Source of the DNA: JANNHP01 sp031404455
GTDB taxonomy: Bacteria > Planctomycetota > JAJSAM01 > JAJVHW01
Direction: 5' to 3'
Assembly: GCA_031404455.1 (NCBI GenBank)
Contig: JANNHP010000074.1
Coordinates: 1 to 13,114, forward strand
DNA: 13,114 bases
Both the position numbers and the translations under genes were made by a program. Shown here piece by piece: positions 1 through 7,395 of the stretch (position 1 is its first letter; each line of letters begins with the position of its first letter). The notes below the pieces were generated by a model. The model was not told the origin of the DNA. It saw only the letters and a program-made list of their open reading frames with translations, and searched no databases.

Positions 1-159
1 TCAAGGCGCGACAGGTACGCCTTGCCGTTGTAGGGGCGAGGCATGCCTCGCCCGCCGCTGCCGGACGGCGACCGACCGGACTTGTGATTGCCACGGCGGG
101 CGACGCATGCGTCGCCCCTACAGTGGCAGATGCGCCGTCCCTTACCTGTCGCGCCTTGA
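1..159. repeat. Nested inverted-repeat (foldback, MITE-like) element
   Basis: The outer arms are a perfect 17-bp inverted repeat: TCAAGGCGCGACAGGTA at 1-17 and its exact reverse complement at 143-159. Inside lie a second pair of arms of 29 bp (29-57 and 94-122) that match in 27 positions. Each inner arm is itself built round a perfect 20-bp palindrome with the central GCATGC (34-53 and 98-117). The two palindromes differ only by a compensated C/G swap on each side (GAGGCATGCCTC against GACGCATGCGTC). The central loop is 58-93. No ORF of coding character lies inside, so it would be a non-autonomous element or a structured intergenic repeat. The left border coincides with the window edge, so the full length and any target-site duplication cannot be seen. 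Confidence 0.8.
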
Positions 160-261
160 TGGCCCGTGCCCGGATCAGTCGCTTGCGGTCTCCGCGTCGT
201 TGACCGGCGTCGGGCGCGGGCCCGCTGGTAGCATGCCGCGCGGCGCGAACTGGAGGCCACC

Positions 262-2475
262 GTGCGAGAGTCACGACGTCCCGTCCGTAGGTTTCGATTC
301 CCCTCGTGGCGCATCGGCCTCGCGGCGCTCGTCCTCGCCGCGGCCGCCGCATCGCCGGCCCTCGCGCAGGATCCGGCCGCGCCGCCCCCGGTCGTCAACC
401 GCGAGCAGATGTGGCCCGCGCCGACCGCCGAGGACTGGAAGAAGCCGTGCCTCATCACCTTCCAGCGCACGTGGGCCGACGCCGAGAAGGTCGCGAAGGA
501 GACCGGCAAGGCGATCCTCATCTGCGTCAACATGGACGGCGAGATCGCCAGCGAGCACTACGCGGGCGTGCGCTACCGGCAGCCGGACATCGCCGTGCTC
601 TACCAGCCGTACGTGTGCGTGATCGCATCGACCTATCGTCACACGCCGAGCGACTACGACGCCGAAGGGCGTCGCATCCTCTGCCCGCGCTTCGGCAGCG
701 TGACGTGCGGCGAGCACATCTGGATCGAGCCGCCCCTCTACGAGAAGTACTTCGACGGCAAGCGCATCGCGCCGCGCCACCTGATGATCGAGCTCGACGG
801 CAAGGAGACGTACGACGTCTACTACAGGAACGACACGGCGTCGGTGTTCGAGGACATCAAGAAGGGCGTCGCCGAGCGCGCGACGCCGGTCCCGGTCGTC
901 CGCGGCGACCGCTCGATCATCGAGCGCGTGGACTCCAGCGACATCGAGGACAGGAAGGCCGTCGAGGCCGCGTATCTCGCGGGCGACGCGGCGACGAGGA
1001 AGTCGCTGCTCGACGCGTCGCTCGCGCAGGGCGGCGCGGCGTCGGTCGATCTGCTCCGCCTCGCGGTGTTCGGACTCGACGTCGAGGCGAGCCGCCAGGC
1101 ACGCAAGTCGCTCGCGCAGTCCGATTCCACCGCGGCGACGGATCTCATCGCCGAGGCGCTCCGCGTGCCGATGGACGACGCCGAGCGCGACGCGCTCATC
1201 GCCGCGCTGGCGCGGATCGGGAAGACGTCGCCGCGCGCCGAGTGGCTCGCCGTCGTGCACCAGGGCCTTGCCGGACGCACGACCGCACTCGACGTGAAGG
1301 GCTGGATGGAGGCCCGCGGGACGGGCGCCGCGGCGCCGCTCGAAGCGGAGGCGGGCTGGACGGAGCTCGAATCGAAGCTCGCAGGAAGCTCCGGCACGTA
1401 CAGGGCCAGCCCCGAGGACGCGGCGGCCTCGATCGAGGTCGCGGAGGCGTCGCTCGCGCTCGCGATGAAGGCTCCGACCGACTTCGCGAACGATCCGAAG
1501 ACGGCGCGCGTGTTCACGCGGCAGCTTCTCGCGGACGCGCGCGCGTCGGCGCTCCGGGCCGAGAAGCTCGACTCGAAGGACTGGCGCGTGAACGGGATCA
1601 TCGCGCTCGCCGACTACTACAGCGGCGACGTGGAGGCGGCGTATCCGCGCGCGGAGCTCGCGGTCAAGGCGCTGCCGCCGGGCGACGCGGGGTGGAACTC
1701 GATGGCCGTCCTCACCGTGTTCGCGGAATCGCGGTGGAAGGCGATCAAGAAGGCAGTGCGCGCCAAGGAGAAGTGGCCGCCGCAGTGGCTCACCGACGTC
1801 AACGCGACGTACTCCGTCCTGATGCGCCATCCGCGCGGCACCGACGACCAGGTCGTCTGGCACCTCGACTTCCTCACGTGGCTCGGCGCCTTCGACCAGA
1901 TGTCGCGCGTGATCGACGACGGCATCGCGCGGTTCCCCTCGTCGTCGGCGCTCCACCAGCGTCTGCGCACGAAGGCGCTCCGCCAGAAGGGACCCGACGG
2001 ACTCGAGGCGGCGTACGAGGCGCTCCTCCGCGAGAAGCCGGGCGCGCCGGGACTCGAGTGGTTCGCGGGCTACGCGTCCTCGGTCGCGGCCGAGTTCCAC
2101 CGCCGCGCGCGCAACCCCGAGAAGGCATCGGCCGCGTACGACCACGCGATCGGGTACTTCGACCGCACAGTCGCCGCGAACCCGGGCGACCGCGCGAGCG
2201 CGGACCGTCAGGCGGCGCTCGCGATCGCCGGACGCGCGCGCATCGCCTTCGAGGCGGGCGACGACGAGAAGGCGCTGACCGAGCTTCTCGCGTCGTTCGA
2301 ACGCGATCCCACCGCCGCCGCCACGTTCGACGGACTCAGCTTCACGCCCGCATCGACTGCGCACGTCCTGCTCGCGCGCCTGAAGGAGAAGAAGCGGGAC
2401 GAACTCCTCGCGCGGCTCGAGGCGGCGCTCTCGAAGCTCGATCCCGCGCTGCTGGCACTCCCCAAGGGAATGTGA
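262..2475 (+). CDS. Exported protein, thioredoxin-like N-terminus without CxxC, TPR-like C-terminus
   Basis: The protein has 737 residues. The GTG start is chosen because GGAGG at 252-256 sits 5 nt upstream and a signal peptide follows directly: Arg-rich residues 1-17, a hydrophobic stretch at 18-33 and a likely cleavage after about residue 35 (ALA-Q). Residues about 60-205 read like a thioredoxin fold of the kind used in secreted Trx-like proteins: a TGKAILICVN strand, helix and strand, then APRHLMIELDG, resembling the cis-Pro/beta-hairpin region. The active-site CxxC is absent. Cysteines are at 63, 88, 119, 141 and 149, with CPRFGSVTCGEH at 141-152 as a possible redox or metal cluster. The rest is Ala-rich helical, with TPR-like spacing best seen at about 619-690. 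It lies 61 nt upstream of the moxR-bat operon in the same direction, so cotranscription is possible. Exported location is well supported; the Trx-like assignment is inference and the function is unknown. Confidence 0.85.
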   Translation: MRESRRPVRRFRFPSWRIGLAALVLAAAAASPALAQDPAAPPPVVNREQMWPAPTAEDWKKPCLITFQRTWADAEKVAKETGKAILICVNMDGEIASEHYAGVRYRQPDIAVLYQPYVCVIASTYRHTPSDYDAEGRRILCPRFGSVTCGEHIWIEPPLYEKYFDGKRIAPRHLMIELDGKETYDVYYRNDTASVFEDIKKGVAERATPVPVVRGDRSIIERVDSSDIEDRKAVEAAYLAGDAATRKSLLDASLAQGGAASVDLLRLAVFGLDVEASRQARKSLAQSDSTAATDLIAEALRVPMDDAERDALIAALARIGKTSPRAEWLAVVHQGLAGRTTALDVKGWMEARGTGAAAPLEAEAGWTELESKLAGSSGTYRASPEDAAASIEVAEASLALAMKAPTDFANDPKTARVFTRQLLADARASALRAEKLDSKDWRVNGIIALADYYSGDVEAAYPRAELAVKALPPGDAGWNSMAVLTVFAESRWKAIKKAVRAKEKWPPQWLTDVNATYSVLMRHPRGTDDQVVWHLDFLTWLGAFDQMSRVIDDGIARFPSSSALHQRLRTKALRQKGPDGLEAAYEALLREKPGAPGLEWFAGYASSVAAEFHRRARNPEKASAAYDHAIGYFDRTVAANPGDRASADRQAALAIAGRARIAFEAGDDEKALTELLASFERDPTAAATFDGLSFTPASTAHVLLARLKEKKRDELLARLEAALSKLDPALLALPKGM

Positions 2476-2498
2476 CGAGCGCTCGCGAACGCGCGATA

Positions 2499-2513
2499 CG
2501 CCGCCCGGCGGCG
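2499..2513 (+). other. Small GC hairpin between the 262-2475 gene and moxR
   Basis: Arms CGCCGC (2499-2504) and GCGGCG (2508-2513) pair perfectly over a CCG loop. A pyrimidine-rich run (CCCCCTCCTT) follows, but there is no T tract. A 10-bp palindrome, CGAGCGCTCG, lies just after the preceding stop at 2476-2485. The hairpin could reduce read-through or mark an RNA-processing point between the first gene and the bat operon, but chance pairing in GC-rich DNA is a real alternative. Confidence 0.25.
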
Positions 2514-2536
2514 CCCCCTCCTTCCGAGGAACGAAA

Positions 2537-3526
2537 GTGACCGACGTCCGCGCCGTGACCGAACGCATCGAGAAGGAGAGTGCCTTCCTCCGCGACGTCA
2601 TCGGCGAGGTCTCGAACGTGATCGTGGGGCAGAAGCCGCTCGTCGACGGGCTCCTGATGGGACTCCTCGCCGACGGCCACGTGCTCCTCGAAGGAGTGCC
2701 CGGTCTCGCGAAGTCGCTCGCGGTGCAGTCGCTCGCGTCGGCGCTCGGCGGCACGTTCCGCCGCATCCAGTTCACGCCGGACCTCCTGCCGTCGGACCTG
2801 CTCGGCACGCACGTCTACAACCCGAAGTCGGGCGAGTGGACGGTGCGCGAGGGGCCGGTCTTCGCGAACTTCGTGCTCGCCGACGAGATCAACCGCGCGC
2901 CCGCGAAGGTGCAGTCCGCGCTGCTCGAAGCGATGCAGGAGCGGCAGGTCACGCTCGCCGGCGAGACGCGCCCGCTGCCCGCGCCGTTCCTCGTCCTCGC
3001 CACGCAGAACCCGATCGAGCACGAGGGCACGTATCCGCTGCCCGAGGCGCAGGTGGACCGTTTCATGCTGAAGGTGGTCGTCGGCTACCCGACGAAGGAC
3101 GAGGAGAAGCGGATCGTCGAGCGCATGGCGACGACGGCGAAGAAGGCGGCCGTGCGGCAGGTCGCGAAGCCCGAGCAGGTGCTCGCGGCGCGTCATCTGC
3201 TCGACCTCGTCTACGTGGACGAGAAGGTGCTCTCGTACATCATCGACCTCGTGTTCGCCACGCGGCGGCCGCACGAGGCGGGGATCGCGGACCTGAAGCC
3301 GATGATCCTCTACGGCGCCTCGCCGCGCGCGTCGATCGCGCTGACGCAGGCGGCGCGCGCGCGGGCCTTCCTCGAGGGCCGCGGGTTCGTCACGCCGCAC
3401 GACGTGAAGGCCGTCGGGATGAACGTGCTGCGCCACCGCGTGATCACCACGTACGAGGCGGAGGCCGAGGGACTGACGTCCGAGAACGTGATCCAGCGCG
3501 TCTTCGACACCGTCCCGGTCCCGTAG
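2537..3526 (+). CDS. moxR: MoxR-family AAA+ ATPase
   Basis: The protein has 329 residues, the usual length for the family. The GTG start is supported by GAGGA at 2526-2530, 6 nt upstream. AAA+ motifs appear in order: Walker A GVPGLAKS at 53-60, Walker B FVLADEIN at 112-119 with D116 and E117, sensor 1 LATQNP at 154-159, an Arg-finger type motif QVDRF at 173-177, and sensor 2 GASPRAS at 260-266. There is no signal peptide, so it is cytoplasmic. MoxR proteins are hexameric chaperone-like ATPases that act on VWA-domain proteins encoded beside them. Here three VWA genes follow directly, the expected client set. It heads the seven-gene bat operon, with a 5-nt gap to the DUF58 gene. Family assignment is very secure; the precise cellular role in this organism is inferred. 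Confidence 0.97.
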   Translation: MTDVRAVTERIEKESAFLRDVIGEVSNVIVGQKPLVDGLLMGLLADGHVLLEGVPGLAKSLAVQSLASALGGTFRRIQFTPDLLPSDLLGTHVYNPKSGEWTVREGPVFANFVLADEINRAPAKVQSALLEAMQERQVTLAGETRPLPAPFLVLATQNPIEHEGTYPLPEAQVDRFMLKVVVGYPTKDEEKRIVERMATTAKKAAVRQVAKPEQVLAARHLLDLVYVDEKVLSYIIDLVFATRRPHEAGIADLKPMILYGASPRASIALTQAARARAFLEGRGFVTPHDVKAVGMNVLRHRVITTYEAEAEGLTSENVIQRVFDTVPVP

Positions 3527-3531
3527 ACGCG

Positions 3532-4449
3532 ATGGCGGAAGAGCGCGAGGCGGAACTGACGGAGCTCCTCGCGGAGGTTCGCCGCATCGACGTGCAGGCG
3601 AGCCGTCTCGTCACCGAGCTGATGGCGGGCGGGTACACGTCGGTGTTCCGCGGCTCGGGGATCGAATTCGACCGCGTCCGCGAGTACGAGGAGGGTGACG
3701 ACCCGCGGCGCGTGGACTGGAACGTGACCGCGCGCGTCGGGCGTCCGTTCGTCAAGACCTACGTGGACGAGCGCGAACTCACGGTGCTCTTCCTCTTCGA
3801 CCTCTCGGCGTCGATGGGCGGCGGCTTCGGACGCTGGTCCGCCCGGCAGATGGCGGCGCGCGTCTGCGCGTGCCTGGCGCTCTCGGCGAACCGCAACGAC
3901 GACCGGACCGGCCTCGTCGCGTTCACGGGCGGCGTCGACCGCTACGTGCCGCCGACGAAGGGCGTCGGTCACGTGCTGAGGATCGTGCGCGACTGCCTCG
4001 CGCTGCCTGGTTCGGGCACGCGCGCGGACCTCGGCGCCGCGCTCGAGTTCACGTCGCGGGTCGCGAGGCGGCGCGCCATCGTGTTCCTCGTCTCCGACTT
4101 CCTCGGCGAGGGTGGATGGCAGCACGCGCTCAGCCTCTGCGCGCGGCGCCACGACGTCATCGCCGTGCGCCTGCTCGTGCCCGAGCTCGCGCCGCAGGGC
4201 GCCGGACTCGTCCGCGTGCGTGATCCGGAGTCCGGGACGGAGACGCTCGTGGACTGGTCGAGTTCGCGGGTTCGCGAGGCGTACGCGAAGCGTGTCGCCG
4301 ACTGGCGCACGCGGACCGCCGACGATCTGCGCCGCGCCAACGTCGACCTGATGGACGTCCCGGTCCCGCGCGATCCGGGCAAGGACGCCGTCGCGCGGCC
4401 GATCCTGCGCTTCTTCCGGATGCGCGAGGAACGCGGGGCGAAGCGATGA
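3532..4449 (+). CDS. DUF58 protein with VWA-like domain
   Basis: The 305-residue protein starts at the ATG 5 nt after the moxR stop. Upstream codons in this frame overlap moxR and are Arg/Ala-rich shadow sequence. No clear Shine-Dalgarno is visible, so translation probably depends on coupling to moxR. The DUF58 signature is plain: FRGSGIEFDRVREYEEGDD (40-58), then RRVDWNVTAR and KTYVDERE leading into the MIDAS motif DLSAS (90-94). T163 (GSGTRADL) and D189 (VSDF) complete the metal site. There is no signal peptide or membrane span, so it is expected in the cytoplasm or at the inner membrane face. DUF58 proteins are regular neighbours of MoxR and are treated as its VWA partners. The stop overlaps the next gene as ATGA. 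Confidence 0.95.
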   Translation: MAEEREAELTELLAEVRRIDVQASRLVTELMAGGYTSVFRGSGIEFDRVREYEEGDDPRRVDWNVTARVGRPFVKTYVDERELTVLFLFDLSASMGGGFGRWSARQMAARVCACLALSANRNDDRTGLVAFTGGVDRYVPPTKGVGHVLRIVRDCLALPGSGTRADLGAALEFTSRVARRRAIVFLVSDFLGEGGWQHALSLCARRHDVIAVRLLVPELAPQGAGLVRVRDPESGTETLVDWSSSRVREAYAKRVADWRTRTADDLRRANVDLMDVPVPRDPGKDAVARPILRFFRMREERGAKR

Positions 4450-5381
4450 GACGTCGCGGCGCGGCGCTCCTCGCTCTCACGCTCGCGACTTCGTGCGCGC
4501 CGGCCGGCGAGCCGATCGCCGGCGTGGACCTCCTGCTGCGCGTCTCGACGAACGCAGGCGAAGTCGAGCTCGGCAGGGCGTTCCCGCTCACGGTCGTCCG
4601 CGTCTGGGAGAAGGGACTCGCGCCCGAGACGTGGAGCGACGACGCGCTCGCGCCGCTCACGGTGCGTCTCGTCGGCACGTCGCGCCGCGAGGACGATCGC
4701 CGCGTCGAGGAGACGCGGACGTACGCGGGCTACGCGTTCTCGCTCGACGCCGTGACCGTCCCCGCGCCGACGTTCCGGGCGACGCCGCTGGGCGGTGATC
4801 CCGCGTCGGTCCGCTACGTCCTCGGCGACCGGCTCGAACTTCGCGTCCGCCGCGCGCTCGATCCCGCGGCACCCGGGTCGCCCGAGTTGCCCGGCGAGCC
4901 GCTCGCGGAGCCGTTCCCGTGGCGCGCGTGGACGATCGGCGCGTGCGCGGTGATCGCCGCGCTGGTGTTCGTCCGGGTGCGGCGGATGCGGGCCGCGCGT
5001 CTCGCCGCGTCGGCGCCGGAGCCGGCAGCTGCCACTTCTCCGCCGCCGCCGGGCCCCCACGAGATCGCCCTCGGACGCATCGAGCGTCTGCGCGCGAGCG
5101 CGCCGCGGCGACCTGACGCGATCCTCGTCTGGCACGTCGAGGCGTCGGGCCTGCTCCGCGCATTCGTCTCCGTGCGATTCGGTCTACGAGCGGCGGAGAT
5201 GACCAGCGAGGAGGTCGTCGCCTCGACGCCCGCTTCCGCGCAGCGCGGACGTCTCGCGGAGGCGCTCCGCGACTGCGACCTCGTGAAGTTCGCGACGCGC
5301 GCGCCGCTCGACGTGGAACGGGCGACGACACTCGCCGCCGCGGAGGCGTTCGTGCGCGCGGACGCGGGCGGCGCGCGATGA
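4446..5381 (+). CDS. BatD/DUF4381-like membrane protein, possible lipoprotein
   Basis: The 311-residue protein has its ATG inside the DUF58 stop (ATGA, 4446-4449). The N-terminus is a signal sequence ending in a possible lipobox, LATSC with Cys17; Ala at -3 is not ideal. Residues about 22-138 look like an extracytoplasmic beta-rich domain. One membrane span follows at about 159-176, flanked by Arg, then a Pro-rich linker (190-204). The cytoplasmic tail is at about 205-311. It contains LLRAFVSVRFGLRAAEMTSEEV (236-257), resembling the tail of BatD and DUF4381 proteins (a helix, an RFG turn, then an E-M-T-x-E-E element). The position between DUF58 and batA is where small DUF4381-type proteins are often found. 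It therefore looks like a second, shorter BatD. Membrane placement is well supported; the family link is by pattern only. Confidence 0.85.
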   Translation: MRRRGAALLALTLATSCAPAGEPIAGVDLLLRVSTNAGEVELGRAFPLTVVRVWEKGLAPETWSDDALAPLTVRLVGTSRREDDRRVEETRTYAGYAFSLDAVTVPAPTFRATPLGGDPASVRYVLGDRLELRVRRALDPAAPGSPELPGEPLAEPFPWRAWTIGACAVIAALVFVRVRRMRAARLAASAPEPAAATSPPPPGPHEIALGRIERLRASAPRRPDAILVWHVEASGLLRAFVSVRFGLRAAEMTSEEVVASTPASAQRGRLAEALRDCDLVKFATRAPLDVERATTLAAAEAFVRADAGGAR

Positions 5382-6391
5382 ACGCGATCTTCGAATCCGT
5401 CACCGGACTCTCGTTCGCCGACCCGTGGCTGCTCGCGCTGGCGCTGCTCGTCCCGGCGGCGCTCTGGATCCGGTGGCGACGCGGCGAAGCGAGCGTCCTC
5501 TTCGCGCCGGCCGAGTTCGTCCGGACGATCGACGGCACGGATCTGCCTCGCACCTGGCGCGTTCGGCTCGCGTGGCTCCCTCGTGCGCTCGAGGTCGTGG
5601 CCCTGCTCGTGGCCGTCGTCGCGCTCGCGCGGCCGGTCCGGCGGGACCCGCTGCCGCCGAGGACGGAGGGCATCGACATCCTCATCTGCCTCGACACGTC
5701 GTCGTCGATGACGGCCACGGACATGGACCTGCGGCGCACGAGACTCGACGTCGCGAAGGACGCCGCGGCCCGGTTCGTCGCGGGTCGCCGGGACGACCGG
5801 ATCGGACTCCTCGGGTTCGCGCGCTATCCCGACGTGCGATGCCCGCTGACTCTCGATCACCACGCTCTCGCGCAGATCCTCGGCGCCGTCTCGCCCGTGG
5901 CGGGCGACGGTCCCGAGGATGCGACGGGCATCGGCACCGCGGTCGCACGCGCCGCCCAGGTGCTGCGTGGCGGCGCCGCGAAGTCGAAGGTGGTGATCGT
6001 GTTCACCGACGGCGAAGAGAACGTCGCGACCGCGCAGAAGCCCGACGAGATCGCTCCGATCCACGCCGCTCAGCTCTGCAAGGAGATGGGCGTGCGCGTG
6101 TACGCCGTGGCGGCCGGACTCGGCGCGCGCAACCGTGCGGGCGAGTGGATGGACCTCGACACGCGGCAGGTGCGGCGGCTCGCGGACGCGACCGGCGGAC
6201 GGTTCTTCGAGGCGCGCGACGCGGGCGCGGTTTCGGCGGTGTACGCGGAGATCGACGCGCTCGAGAAGTCGTCGCTGCCCGAGCCGCGCTGGCGCGTGGA
6301 GGACCGGTTCCTCGCGTTCCTCGTCGCTGCTGTCGCGCTCTGGCTCACCGGGCGCGTCCTCGAGCGGACCGCGCTCGGGGTGCTCCCGTGA
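5378..6391 (+). CDS. batA: BatA, VWA-domain membrane protein
   Basis: The 337-residue protein has an ATG overlapping the previous stop (ATGA, 5378-5381). It shows the BatA layout: FADPWLL at the start of a first membrane span (about 14-32), WLPRALEVVALLVAVVALARP as the second span (about 66-86), then a VWA domain beginning GIDILICLDTSSSM. The MIDAS motif is DTSSS (106-110), with T183 (DATGIGTAV) and D211 (FTDGEE) as the other metal ligands. CPLTLDHHAL (155-164) is a typical Bat segment. A last span is at about 310-326. The VWA domain lies between the second and third spans, so it would face the periplasm if the N-terminus is outside; family members are inner-membrane proteins. It pairs with BatB and is a predicted MoxR client. 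Assignment is secure. Confidence 0.96.
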   Translation: MNAIFESVTGLSFADPWLLALALLVPAALWIRWRRGEASVLFAPAEFVRTIDGTDLPRTWRVRLAWLPRALEVVALLVAVVALARPVRRDPLPPRTEGIDILICLDTSSSMTATDMDLRRTRLDVAKDAAARFVAGRRDDRIGLLGFARYPDVRCPLTLDHHALAQILGAVSPVAGDGPEDATGIGTAVARAAQVLRGGAAKSKVVIVFTDGEENVATAQKPDEIAPIHAAQLCKEMGVRVYAVAAGLGARNRAGEWMDLDTRQVRRLADATGGRFFEARDAGAVSAVYAEIDALEKSSLPEPRWRVEDRFLAFLVAAVALWLTGRVLERTALGVLP

Positions 6392-7395
6392 GCGCGGCGG
6401 CGAACTGGCTCCGTCCGGAGGCGTGGCCGGTCCTCGCGCTCGCGCCCGTCGCGGCGCTCGTCCTCCTTCGCCTCTCGCGCCTGCGTGCGCGGCGGCTCGC
6501 GGATGCCCTCGGCCCGAGGGCCGCGGTACTCGCGAGCGGCCCCGGCGCACGACGTCCCCGACTGCGCGCGGCGATTGCGACGGCGGCGCTCCTTCTCGCG
6601 TCGCTCGCGATGCTGGAGCCGACGTGGGGCGAGGACGATGGCTCCGCGACGACCGGCGGTCCGGACGTCGTCGTCTGTCTCGACGTGTCGCGCTCGATGC
6701 TCGCGCGAGATGCCGACCCGAACCGGATGGAGCGCGCGCGCCGCGAGATCCGCGCACTCTCGGAAGAGGCGAAGGGCGGCCGCCTCGCGCTCGTCGCGTT
6801 CGCAGGCGAGGCGCGCCTCGTCGCGCCGCTCACACGCGACGTCGAATCGTTCCGCACGCTCCTCGACCTCTGCGATCCGACAAGCGTCCGCCACGGCGGC
6901 ACCGACCTCGGCGCGGCGCTCGATGCGGCGCTCGGCGCGCTCGCGGGCGGGACGGGATCGCGGGGCGCGATCGTGCTCGTCACCGACGGCGAGGAAATCG
7001 GCGGGAACGGCGAGCGGGCCGCGCGCACGTGCCGGGACCGCGGCGTCGTCGTCCACTGCGTCGGTCTCGGTTCGACGCGCGGCGCGAAGATCGCCGTGCC
7101 CGGCGAACGCGGCGAGTCGTTCGTCAAGGACCGCGCGGGCAACGAGGTGATCTCGGCGATGGACCCGGCGAGCCTCCGCCGGATCGCCGCGGCGGCCGGC
7201 GGCGAGTTCGTCGATGCGGGACAGTCGCGGTCGGCGTTCGCCGACCTGTACGACCGGCGCATCCGGACGATGGCGGGCGGCGCGTCCGACCCGGATCGGC
7301 GCAGCGAACGCGCGAACCGGTTCCAGTGGGCGCTCTTGCCCGCCGTGCTCCTCTGGTTGCTCGATCTCCTCGTATCGGACCGGGTGAGGCGATGA
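6388..7395 (+). CDS. batB: BatB, VWA-domain membrane protein
   Basis: The 335-residue protein starts at a GTG overlapping the batA stop (GTGA, 6388-6391). Upstream in-frame sequence overlaps batA and is not coding in character. Layout matches BatA: a span at about 12-28, a second at about 59-76 (LRAAIATAALLLASLAMLEP), then the VWA domain. MIDAS is DVSRS (99-103), completed by T172 (HGGTDLGAAL) and D200 (VTDGEE). A C-terminal span follows at about 314-329 (WALLPAVLLWLLDLLV). LALVAFAGEARLVAPLTRD (133-151) is a typical Bat/VWA stretch. BatA and BatB are paralogues that commonly sit side by side, probably forming a membrane complex acted on by MoxR. The start fits both the overlap and the hydrophobic N-terminus. 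Assignment is secure. Confidence 0.95.
   Translation: MSAAANWLRPEAWPVLALAPVAALVLLRLSRLRARRLADALGPRAAVLASGPGARRPRLRAAIATAALLLASLAMLEPTWGEDDGSATTGGPDVVVCLDVSRSMLARDADPNRMERARREIRALSEEAKGGRLALVAFAGEARLVAPLTRDVESFRTLLDLCDPTSVRHGGTDLGAALDAALGALAGGTGSRGAIVLVTDGEEIGGNGERAARTCRDRGVVVHCVGLGSTRGAKIAVPGERGESFVKDRAGNEVISAMDPASLRRIAAAAGGEFVDAGQSRSAFADLYDRRIRTMAGGASDPDRRSERANRFQWALLPAVLLWLLDLLVSDRVRR

Noticed and set aside
200..234. TTGACC (200-205) and TAGCAT (229-234) as a promoter for the first gene
   Set aside because: The boxes are 23 nt apart, too far for a standard sigma-70 promoter, and no better -10 box lies at 16-18 nt. A promoter must exist nearby or upstream but I cannot place it.
107..622. 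Plus-strand open frame starting inside the foldback element
   Set aside because: It overlaps the signal peptide and N-terminal domain of the supported gene at 262 in another frame, and its translation is Arg/Ser/Pro-rich low complexity.
271..2808. Very long minus-strand open frame (about 845 codons) opposite the first plus-strand gene
   Set aside because: The product is an Arg/Glu/Val/Leu-rich shadow with no domain logic, no signal or start context, and it crosses the end of one well-supported plus-strand gene and the start of moxR. Such frames are expected opposite GC-rich codons.
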